From positions 1-37,257 of the forward strand of contig JAFDKH010000027.1 of the NCBI GenBank assembly GCA_019307065.1: 37,257 bases of DNA. Reading direction: 5' to 3'. Source of the DNA: Deltaproteobacteria bacterium. GTDB lineage: Bacteria > Myxococcota > B64-G9. The notes beneath the pieces were generated by a model, which saw only the letters and a list, made by a program, of their open reading frames with translations, searched no databases and was not told the DNA's origin. Position numbers and translations under genes: made by a program. Within the stretch, counting starts at the first letter, position 1. Each line of letters starts with the position of its first letter. This document shows, piece after piece, positions 1-9,700 of the stretch.

Positions 1-23
1 AACTTACCTGCAGGGAGGGCGTC

Positions 24-3000
24 ATGAAAAGTTGGAGAATCGTCTACCCGGTTGCTGTCTGTCTGGCATTAGCCAGCTGGATGGCCTCGGCCGGGCCGAG
101 TAAATCTCCCAAGAAGATTCGCAAGACCTTTAGCCATGTAATCGCCGACGAACAATTCGTACCCGGAACCAAGGCGGCATTACGGATTGTCATTCGCGGT
201 GTAACCGGGCTCTTGTCATCGCGGCCATTGCCCAAAGCCCGGGTGACGGTCTCGCTCGAAAGCAAAAAACCGCGAAGAAACAAGGTTCTCTTTCGGGGTC
301 GCTCCGACTTGGCCGGAATCGTCAAGGCCGAATTCAAAGTTCCCGACTGGCCCGACGGCCCATATCAAATGAATGTCGTCACTAGTTCTGCGACCGGAAG
401 GAACAAACTCAGCCGGCAGGTCACCTTGCAACGCACCGGAAAAATCCTGCTGGTGACCGACAAACCAATTTATCAACCCGGCCAGTTGATCCATATGCGC
501 GCCCTGGCGCTGAACTCCTATGACCTGAAACCGCTCAACAGAGAGAAAGTCCTCTTCCAGGTCATGGACCCCAAAGGCAACAAAGTTTTCAAAAAGCACT
601 TGAAGACCAACGCCTACGGTGTTAGCGCGACTGAGTTCCAGCTGGCCGATGAAATCAATTTGGGCAACTACCAGATCGAGGTTTCAACCGAGAGAGCAGA
701 ACTGGCCACCCCGGCTATCAAGACCCTGGTGGTCAAGAAGTACGTTCTGCCAAAGTTCAAAGTCGAGGTCCAGACTGATAAGCAATACTACCTGCCCAAG
801 CAAACGATTAAGGGCAAAATCCAGGCCGACTACTTTTTCGGCAAACCGGTGGCCGGCTCGGAAGTAACCATCAAGGCTTCCACCTTCGATGTAGCCTTCA
901 GGGAATTTGCATCGCTAACCGGCATAACCGACGAAAACGGGACCTGGGAGTTCGAGTTGAAGTTACCGGACTATTTCGTCGGTCAGCCACTTCAAAAAGG
1001 CGATGCCATTGCCAAGCTGGAAGTCAAAGTAAAGGACACGGCCGACCACAAAGAAAAGAGCACCAAGAGTATCCCGGTTGCAGCAACACCCATTAGAGTC
1101 GATGCTGTTCCGGAAGGCGGCCGCCTAGTGGCCGGAGTACTCAATCAAATCTACGTGGTAGCCACCTATCCCGACGGGAGTCCGGCCCAGGCGACGGTTG
1201 TCATGAAACGTAACGGCCAAGAGCTCGGCCGAGTCCAGACCGACGAAACTGGTTTAGGCGTCTTGCCGATAACCCCCCGGGGAAAAGACATGCGCTACGG
1301 CTCGGCCAAGGCCCACGGCTCATTCGGGCGCGACCGCCGGCGCTTCGACAAGCGGCGCCACCGGCCACGTCCTCAACCGGTCAGACAAACGCGCCTGCTG
1401 GATCTGGTCTTCGCGGCCCAGGACAAGCAGGGCAACAAGTGCGAAGCTAAAAAATCGTTCTCGACTGATCCGGCCGGTGACCAGATCCTGGTCAGGGCCG
1501 ACAAGGCCATCTATGCAAGCGGCGATACGATGAAAACCACGATCTTGACGACCGGCGGGTCGGGCAGCTGTTACGTGGATATCATCAAGAATCGCCAGAC
1601 ACTCTTGACAAAATCGGTAGCGCTAAAAAACGGTAAAGGCTCGCTCAAGGTGCCGCTGGGCAGCGATATCTTCGGAACCCTCGAACTGCACGCCTACAAG
1701 ATCCTGAAAGACGGCGAGATCATGCGTGATGCGCGCGTGCTTTATGTCCAACCGCGACGCCAGCTGCGTATAAAAATATCTCAAGACAAAAAGGTTTACC
1801 GTCCGGGTGAAGACGCCCTGTTCAAATTCAAAGTACTCGATACGCGCGGCCGGCCGGCAACGGCTGGCTTGGGAGTAATCATAGTCGATGAGGCTGTTTA
1901 TGCCTTGCAGGAACTCAAGCCCGGCCTGGAGAAAGTATACTTCACTCTCGAAAAAGAACTCACCAAACCCAAGTACCAGATCGAATTCGGGCCATCGGCC
2001 AACCTGGCGACTTTCGTCAAGGCAGAAAAAGTGCTGGCCCAAAAACAGCGCGTAGCCAAAGTGCTTTTAGCCAAGGCCAAACCACTCGGTAATCCCTCGG
2101 CCTGGCCAAACCCGGTTACCAACTGGGTGCAACAGGCCCGCCAGAAAGCCCAGCGCGATCGGTCCTACATTCAAAATGCACTCCACAGCTGGGTTCGAAA
2201 ACAGCCGACCGGCATTCAGACCCCCGAAGGCAAGTGGGCCTATCGCAAGAATCTCGTGCACGCTATGGTAAAAGGCAAAGCACTGGCCGCAAAAAACTCC
2301 AAGAACCCTTTCGGCGATCAGTACTCGATCGCCGAACTGGAAAGTCTGTGGCCCGATTTGGCCGCCCAGACTATCTTGCCGGCCCAGCAGCACGAGCGTT
2401 ACCGCGCATTACGCATGGCTGTTTACACCAAACTCCTGAACCAATCCGTAAAATTCTCGAAACTGACCGAGAAAAACCTCAGACAGCAACTCAAGAAATC
2501 TTTCGAGGCTGTCATGCAAGGCGGCCACTCACCGGCCAAAGACGTGGCCGGAAACGACTACTCCTTCGGCGCGCTGATTAATCTGCCGTCATTCAGGCTT
2601 AATGACATTCAAGCCGAAATAAACGACTACCGCGCCCAGCGGATATATCTGGCCTTGAGTAAATACGGAGAAAAGGCCAAATCCATGTCCGGCTGGCACC
2701 CGGGCTACACCGATAAAAACACTAATGCTTTCGTGCTGCCCGACAGCGTTCTGCAAAGACTAATCCTGCTCAAGTACGTCGCTGAAGGAGACGTCAAAGA
2801 CATCTGGGGCCGGCCGTTTCGTCTCCAGAAGAAAAGGACCCCACGCGGACAAGTCTACTGCGACTACCGGCTGCGTTTTTTAGAGTTGACCTCACTCGGT
2901 CCGGACGGCAAGCCGGGCACGCCGGATGACCTGGTCTTCAGCCGTCCCCTGGGCGACATCGGCTGTGAGGCGCTCTCGGCCGCTTTCGGCCTCCCGCAGC

Positions 3001-5339
3001 AGTACTGCAACCTGCGTGCTCAACCGCCGATCAAAGGCTATCCCAAACCGAAAGTAAGCAAGAGCCGCCACCGAAAAATGGCCAGGATGGAAGCAGCCGA
3101 GATGAAAATGCAGGCCGCCCCGATGGGGATGGCGGCCAAGTCCACAGCCATGGTCGAAACCACCGCTGAGATGGAGGCGCCCTCCGATGATGCCGGCGCT
3201 GGCGGAGGTGAACCGGCCGCACCCAAGAAGAGAAAGGTTCGCATTAGAGAATTCTTCCCCGAAACGCTCTTGTTCGCGCCCTTGCTTAAGACGACCAACC
3301 TGGGGGCGGCCAGCCTCAAAGTCAGCCTGGCCGATTCGATCACCACCTGGCGCATGACCGCCTCGGCCAACGCCAATCAGGGCGGGCTCGGCTCGGTCAG
3401 TCATGCAGTCAGGGTGTTCCAGGATTTCTTTGTCGACATCGATCTTCCAGTCTCACTGACTCAGAACGACGAGGTTTCAATTCCTGTGGTTGTCTACAAC
3501 TACCTCAAGAAGAAACAGCGCGTCCGCCTGGAAATCAAGCCGGCTAACTGGTTCAAACTGACCGGCGGCAGAGTTCAAGAGATGGAACTCGAACCCAATG
3601 AAGTCAGTTCGACCTATTACCGCATCAAGGTCGTCGGCCTGGGCCGCAAGACCCTGCAAGTCAGGGCCGACGGTTCAAATATGTCCGACGCTATCCGCCG
3701 CCAAATCGAGGTCCTGCCCGACGGCCAGGAAGCCAACATCGTAGCTAACGGCCGGATCGAAGGCAGGATTAAGAAAACAATCGATATTCCGGCCAGTGCC
3801 GTAGCGGGAGCCTCCAAGATCCTGATACGCATGTATCCGGGTGTGTTCAGCCAGGTCCTGGAAGGAATGGAGTCGATGCTGCGACTCCCGGGTGGCTGAT
3901 TCGAGCAAACTTCTTCGGCATCGTATCCCAATGTTTTGGCTCTGCGATACCTGAAGGAAACGGGGCAGGCTGCTCCGGAAATTGAAATGAAAGCGAATCA
4001 CTTTGTCAATCTCGGCTACCAAAAGCTGTTGAACTTTGAGAGTCCGACCGGCGGGTTCAACTGGTGGGGCAACACAGCTCCCGGTAACATGTTGTTGACC
4101 GGCTTCGGAATTCAACAGTTCGAGGACATGTCCAAAGTATATGAGATTGATCGCCGGATCATCGATCGCTCGAAACGCTGGCTGGCCAGCAAGCAGAACT
4201 CGGACGGCTCCTGGAACCCGACCACTCATCTGCATGGTTACAACAAAGCCCTGGGAGCCACAAAATTGCGCACGACCGCCTATATTTTATGGTCGCTGCT
4301 GCAGATCAACGACAAGGGCCGTCATATCGATAGAGCAATCAACTATGTCAAAGGCCACCTGGATGACGCCAAGGGCGACTTGTACACTCTGGCGCTTTGT
4401 GCCAATGCCCTGGTGTTGTGGAAGAAGACCGACTCGGCCACTGTCGACTTGCTCAAGAAACTTTATGACCGGCGAGTTGAGGATAAAAAAGAAAAAGTAA
4501 CCTCATGGCCGACAAACAGTGACACGGCCATGTATTCGCGGGGCAACGCCGCCGCGATCGAGACAACTGCCTTAGTAACCATGGCGTTTGTCAAAGCCAA
4601 GAAATACACCAGTGCCATAAACGGGGGCCTGGCATTTATCATCAAATCCAAAGGGCCTTCCGGTAACTGGTACTCAACCCAGGCCACCATTCTGGCTTTG
4701 AAGACTCTCTTGCTGGCAATGGGCGGGGTCGGCAGTGACGCCGATATGCTGGTTACTATCAAAGTCGACGGCAAAAAGGTCGGGACCCAGGCTTTCAATC
4801 CAAGAAACTCGGATGTCTTTCGCCTGGTCGATGCCGGCCTGGTCAAGCCCGGCAAGCACGAAGTAGAAATCAAGGCGGTCGGCAAGGCCAACGTCATGTA
4901 TCAGATTGTCGGCAAGTACTATCGACCCTGGCACGAGGTGGGCGGCAAGCAAGAGCCCTTGACCGTCAAAGTCGAATACGATCGTCGCCAACTAAAAGTC
5001 GACGACTTGATCACCGCCAAAGTAAACGTCAGCTACAATCTTCCGCGCACGACTTTCATGGTGATCGTCGACCTGGGTATCCCGCCGGGATTTTCCGTGA
5101 TTCCCGACGACTTCGGAAGCTTGGTATCCCAAAACAAGATCGCCCGCTACAGCTTGACCGGACGCCAAATCACTCTCTATCTGGGAGAAATGCGTAAGGA
5201 GACTCCGCTCAATTTCAGCTACAAGCTCAGGGCCAAGTTCCCGATCAAGGCCAAGACACCCAAGAGCGTAGCCTACGAGTACTACACTCCGGATTCACGC
5301 GGCGTCCAGGATCCGGTCTTGATAACCGTGACCGAATAG
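24..5339 (+). CDS. Secreted alpha-2-macroglobulin, copy 1, with in-frame TGA (probable selenocysteine) at the thioester position
   Basis: Read through the TGA at 3897-3899 this is one 1771-residue protein. A GGGAGGG Shine-Dalgarno lies just before ATG 24. Residues 1-23 form a cleavable signal peptide ending ASA, with no lipobox, so the product is probably periplasmic or secreted. Macroglobulin domains follow (DKPIYQPGQ at 146, VDEAVYAL at 621), then a long insert with a GPDGKPGTPDDL loop near 957. A Met/Ala/Gly/Lys-rich stretch at about 1005-1073 is the likely bait region, followed by the A2M signature FFPETL at 1077. The thioester motif reads PGG-U-F-E-Q: U1292 replaces the usual Cys and Q1295 is its partner. 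The alpha/alpha-toroid thioester domain continues (GGFNWWGN; THLHG His1402/1404 could be the catalytic His), and the C-terminal MG domain ends AYEYYTPDSRG. Family knowledge: A2Ms trap proteases and bind them covalently. The Sec reading is inferred from motif position, the paralogue and the downstream hairpin. Confidence 0.9.
3897..3956 (+). promoter_or_regulatory. Probable Sec codon plus bacterial SECIS-like hairpin, copy 1
   Basis: TGA 3897-3899 is followed by a stacked hairpin. The outer stem is CUUC 3910-3913 with GAAG 3953-3956. The middle stem is 3917-3923 (GGCAUCG) with 3945-3951 (CGAUACC), containing one C-A mismatch at 3919/3949. The apical stem is CCAA 3928-3931 with UUGG 3936-3939, closing a UGUU loop. 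From TGA to the apical stem is 28 bases, and a G is at loop position 2. Both fit the bacterial SECIS pattern as I recall it. The TTG at 3936, the only start-like codon soon after the TGA, has no Shine-Dalgarno in front of it. Confidence 0.75.
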
Positions 5340-5359
5340 CCTAAGCCCGGCCCATTATT

Positions 5360-5404
5360 GCGACGGCCCGATATATATCAGCGGGCCGTCGCTGTTTATT
5401 TATT
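5360..5404 (+). terminator. Rho-independent terminator after A2M copy 1
   Basis: A perfect 11-bp GC-rich inverted repeat (GCGACGGCCCG at 5360-5370, CGGGCCGTCGC at 5382-5392) has an AT-rich 11-base loop and is followed by TGTTTATTTATT. It lies 21 bases after the A2M stop, so the transcript should end at the C-terminal end of the read-through protein and not at the TGA. Confidence 0.9.
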
Positions 5405-5419
5405 AATGCCCATTTAGGC

Positions 5420-5448
5420 TTGCCGTACGGTTGTAGCGGTTGTATAGC
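5420..5448 (+). promoter_or_regulatory. Candidate sigma-70 promoter for the PPIase lipoprotein
   Basis: TTGCCG (5420-5425), a 17-base spacer and TATAGC (5443-5448) match the -35/-10 pattern at 4 of 6 positions each. It lies between the terminator of A2M copy 1 and the Shine-Dalgarno at 5463-5467. It is predicted only from consensus and spacing. Confidence 0.45.
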
Positions 5449-5475
5449 TTAGGACTGGATCCGGAGGCGCTAATA

Positions 5476-6603
5476 GTGTTCTTGCAACGCCCGCTATGTT
5501 GCCTGCTTATGGTGTTGTTGGTGTCGGCCTGCACGAAACCACAGCCTTCACCCACGGCCGACCTGCCCGAACTGGCCGGTCTGGAAGTCGATCCGGCCAG
5601 GCTGCCCACGCCCCAGCCCAAGCCGCCCCAGACCGTCTCAATAAGTCACATATTGGTAAGCTATAAAGGAGCCAAAGAGGCCTACCGGAAGATCAAGCTA
5701 ACTCGCGCACAGGCCAATCAGCGCGCCCGGCACTTGGTGAAAATAGCCCGGGCCAAAGACCAGGATTTCACAAAACTGGTCGAGCAGTTTTCCGACGACA
5801 CTAAGACATCAAATAGTGCCGGCGACCTGTATGTAATCGGACGCGGCGAACTGCACCCGAATTTAGAAGAAGCGGCCTTCAAACTCGGGCTGGGACAGAT
5901 CTCCGGGCCAGTCGAATCGCCCAAGGGTTTTCACATCTTGTACCGACACTCGCCCACAGAAGCCCAGGCGGCCGAGATCTTGATCACTTATGACGGGGCA
6001 AAAAAATACGAGCCGCGCATCTCGCGCAGCTATACTCAAGCCAAAGATCTGGCAGCTCAGATTCGTCAAAGAATCGACAGCGGGGAGGACTTCGTACAGC
6101 TTGCTATAAAGCACTCTGATTTACCGAACTACGATCGGGGTGGCATCTTTCCAATTTTCAGAAAAGGAACCCGCAAACCGAAGTTTGAAGAGATTGTCTG
6201 GAACCTACCCGTCGGCGGGCTGTCTGAATCAGTGGAGACGCTAACCGGGTTCCACATCGTGAAACGGCTGAAAGTTCAGAGAATTCAAGTCCGTTCGATG
6301 CGGATCAATTACCTAAGCGAATCCGCAAAGGGCAATAAACCAGTTATGCACAGCCGCGAGGAGGCCCAGGGGCTTGCTGAGAAAATCCACAATCGACTGC
6401 TCGATCCCCAGGCGGATTTCGCAGCTGAGGCAGCTGAGTTTTCCGAGGGGGCTGCGCGGCAAAAAGGGGGTCTCAAACAACCTTTCGGGCTGGGGCAGAT
6501 TCCTTATCCCATCGAGCTGGTCGCCTTTGAGCTTGCTCCCGGCGATATTTCAGATGTTTTCGAGCACGGGACCAGCTTTATCATTCTCAAGAGAATCAGG
6601 TGA
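5476..6603 (+). CDS. Lipoprotein with three PpiC-type (parvulin) peptidyl-prolyl isomerase domains
   Basis: I chose GTG 5476 as start because GGAGG (5463-5467) lies 8 bases upstream and translation then opens with a clean lipoprotein signal (LLVSAC, lipid Cys19). An upstream ATG at 5440 lies inside the predicted promoter. The 375-residue product carries three successive parvulin-like repeats. Each opens with a strand such as ISHILVSY and ends with a GFHI-type or FIILKR strand; the typical F..A...SD and GD/GG turns are visible. The third repeat is the most divergent. PpiC/SurA-type proteins help fold exported proteins. Lying between the two A2M genes, it may serve as a foldase for these very large multidomain products; that role is inference. 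The TGA stop at 6601-6603 shows that TGA terminates ordinary genes here. Confidence 0.85.
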   Translation: MFLQRPLCCLLMVLLVSACTKPQPSPTADLPELAGLEVDPARLPTPQPKPPQTVSISHILVSYKGAKEAYRKIKLTRAQANQRARHLVKIARAKDQDFTKLVEQFSDDTKTSNSAGDLYVIGRGELHPNLEEAAFKLGLGQISGPVESPKGFHILYRHSPTEAQAAEILITYDGAKKYEPRISRSYTQAKDLAAQIRQRIDSGEDFVQLAIKHSDLPNYDRGGIFPIFRKGTRKPKFEEIVWNLPVGGLSESVETLTGFHIVKRLKVQRIQVRSMRINYLSESAKGNKPVMHSREEAQGLAEKIHNRLLDPQADFAAEAAEFSEGAARQKGGLKQPFGLGQIPYPIELVAFELAPGDISDVFEHGTSFIILKRIR

Positions 6604-6621
6604 GCCGATTGCACCTTTTAA

Positions 6622-6667
6622 GTCTTTGGGACGTAGAAACTCTCTACGACCAACTGACTGTAAAGAC
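6622..6667 (+). other. Nested hairpin in the gap before A2M copy 2
   Basis: The outer arms GTCTTT (6622-6627) and AAAGAC (6662-6667) enclose a GG/CC pair and an inner CGTAGA/TCTACG stem (6632-6637 with 6643-6648, 5-base loop). No T-run follows, so it is not a standard terminator. It could be a leader or processing structure between the PPIase gene and the second A2M. Confidence 0.4.
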
Positions 6668-6717
6668 CTAACGCAAATACACGATAAATATTTGTTTTCC
6701 AATCGAAGGAGGGTGAG

Positions 6718-9700
6718 ATGAAGCGATGGCAAGCATTGTTCCCACTGGTCGTTCTGCTGGCTGTTTTCAGCCTGGCGGCAACCGGTGCGACTGCAAAAAA
6801 GGCTCCTAAAAAAATTAGGGCAGTCGACACTTATGTTGTTGGAGATGAACTTTTCATACCCGGTTCGAGGGCATCTTTGCGGGTGCTGACCAAGGGAGTC
6901 ACCGGGTTGACCACCTCAAAGCCGGTTCCCTTGGCACGCGTAAGCGTGTACCTGGTCGATAAAAAAAAGAAGGAGAAAGCTCTCTTCAGTGGTCGCAGTG
7001 ATCTACTCGGCATCAGCGAAGTAGGCTTTACCGTTCCCGACTGGCCGGATGGATCCTACGAAATGATCGTCCGCACCCGGACACCTTTCGGCAAGGGCGA
7101 GATCAAGCGCTCGGTCACCCTGAAGCGATCGGGCAAGATATTGATGGTGACCGACAAACCGATCTATCAACCCGGACAACTCATCAACATACGGGCACTA
7201 TTGCTCAATTCACACGATCTCAAACCGCTGGCCAATGAGAAAGTGCTATTCGAAGTCCAGGACCCAAAAGGCAACAAGGTTTTCAAGAAACGCATCAAGT
7301 CAAATGACTTCGGAATAGCCAGCGCCCAGTTCCAGCTGGCAGATGAAATCAACCTGGGCAACTACCAGATTGAAACCCTCACCGAAAACAAGACCGTTGC
7401 CGAAACGGCCGCCAAGACAGTAGTTGTCAAAAAGTATGTCTTGCCGAAATTCAAGTCCCAGGTCACTACCGACAAAGACTTTTACCTGCCCAAACAAACC
7501 ATCAAAGGCAAGGTCCAGGTCGACTACTTCTTCGGCAAACCGGTAGCCGGCGGAAAAGTCGAAATCAAGGCGGCCACTTTCGATGTGGCCTTCAAGGAAT
7601 TCGCTACGCTGAGCGGCCGGACAGACAAGGATGGCAAGTGGGATTTCGAATTGAAGTTACCCGACTATTTTGTCGGCCAGCCCCTGCAAAAGGGAGACGC
7701 GCTTGTCAAACTGGACATCAAGGTAACCGACACGGCCAAACATGTTGAAAAAAGCATAAAGAGTGTTCCAGTCGCGGCCACACCCATCCGGCTGGATGCC
7801 GTGCCCGAGAGCGGCCGCCTGGTGACCGGGGTCAAGAACCGAGTCTATGTGATTGCGACCTATCCCGACGGAAGCCCGGCCAAAGCTACGGTTACGATGT
7901 CTCGGGCCACCAAGCAATTGGGCAAGACCAAGACCGATGAAACCGGCCTGGGCTTTTTCGTGGTAACTCCCGACATCAAAGACATGCGCCAGGGCAGCCA
8001 TCAACCCCGCGGTAGTTTCGGTCGTGATCGCAGGCGTTTCGGCGGCCAACAGCGCTATGTCCAAACCAAAATCCTCGATCTTAATTTTGCAGCCAAAGAC
8101 GTCAAAGGCAATAGCTGCAAGGTCGCCAAGTCTTTCTCGACAGATCCGGCCGGAGACACAATACTTCTGCGAACCGACAAGGCCATTTATCAAGCCGGCC
8201 AAACCCTGCGCGGCAGTGTCTTCACCGCGACCGGCAGCGGGACCTGCTATCTGGATATAATCAAGAATCGCCAAACCTTGTTGACCCGTTCGGTGCCGAT
8301 CTCCAAGGGCAAGGGCTCGTTCAAGTTCCCGCTCGGGCTGGACGTCTTTGGAACAATCGAGCTACATGCCTACAAGATTCTCAAAAGCGGCGAGATCATG
8401 CGCGATGCGCGGGTTTTGTACGTTCACCCGCCTAAAGAACTCGAGATCACTATTTCACGGGACAAGTCGGTCTACCGTCCGGGTGAAAACGCCCTGTTCA
8501 AATTTCGGGTAGCCGACACCAAGGGCCGACCGACCGCAGCGGCCTTGGGCATAATCATTGTCGATGAAGCCGTTTACGCCCTGCAAGAACTCAAACCCGG
8601 CCTCGAAAAAGTATATTTCACTCTCGAAAAAGAACTATCGAAACCGATCTATCAGATCGAATTTGGTCCGGCCGAGAGCCTTTCATCCCTGGTCAAGGCC
8701 AAGAAAACCCAGGCCAAGAAGCAACAAGTCGCCAAAGTGCTTTTAGCCAAGGCCCAACCGATCGGCAATCCGGCTTTGTGGTCCAATCCGGTCGTTGAGC
8801 GGGTTCAAAAAGCTCAAAACGATCGCTATGTTTTCCAGAATGCGCTCTACAATTGGGGCCAAAAACATGCCCTGGGGCGTAAGAATAAAAAAGGCAAGTG
8901 GCAGTACCGCAGAAACCTGGTGGCCGAAATGGTCAAAGGTAAGGTGCTGACCGCAAAGCAAGCCAAGGATCCTTTGGGCGATCGTTACAGCATGGAGACG
9001 GTCACCGAGCTTTGGCCGGAACTGCGCCCCCAGACATACCTGGCCAGCCAGGAGTTGAACCGGCTTTGGAATTTCCGTTCCTATCTCTACAATGAACTCA
9101 GCCGGCGCACCTCCGGATTTACCAAACTAGCCAAGAAGAATCTGGCAGTCGAGCTAAAGGAAGCATTTAATACCGTAGTCAAGCAAAAGCATGTAGTCGC
9201 CAAGGATCTCTCCGGCAAACCATTCCGCTGGCAGGATGTTCGCAAGCTGCCGGGTTTCACTACCGCAGACATGATCAGTCAAATTCATGCCTATCGGGTA
9301 CAGAGGATTTACGGCGCCTTGAGCCGCTACGGACGTGAAGGCAGTCGCTGGTACCGGGTCAGCGCCCTGGACAAAAAGAAAAACATCTACCTGCTCCCGG
9401 ACAACGTCCTCAAACGAGTGGTCAAGCGCGGTTATCTGAGCAAGAGCGAAATCGTGGATTTGTGGGGCAATCCGATCAAGCTGCGCAAACTCAAAAAAGC
9501 ACGCAAACAAGTCTATTACGATACTCGCTTGCGCTTCTACCTGGTCTACTCGATCGGACCGGATGGGAAACAAGGCACCAAGGATGATCTCGAATATCCT
9601 TACCCGGTCTTCGACGGCGGTTACCAGGCCCTGACCAAGGCGGTCGGCTTCGAGCAGGCATCCACGGGCGGGGTTCTGGCTGTATTAGGAGCCCGCGGCG

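Noticed and set aside
24-3899. A2M genes as decaying pseudogenes
   Set aside because: One TGA only, at the same functional residue in both paralogues, with intact reading on both sides and a terminator after the full-length end.
3936-5339. C-terminal A2M halves as separate genes starting at TTG 3936 and TTG 10618
   Set aside because: No Shine-Dalgarno or signal peptide, both starts fall inside the thioester domain just after the motif, and the TTG bases belong to the hairpin stem.
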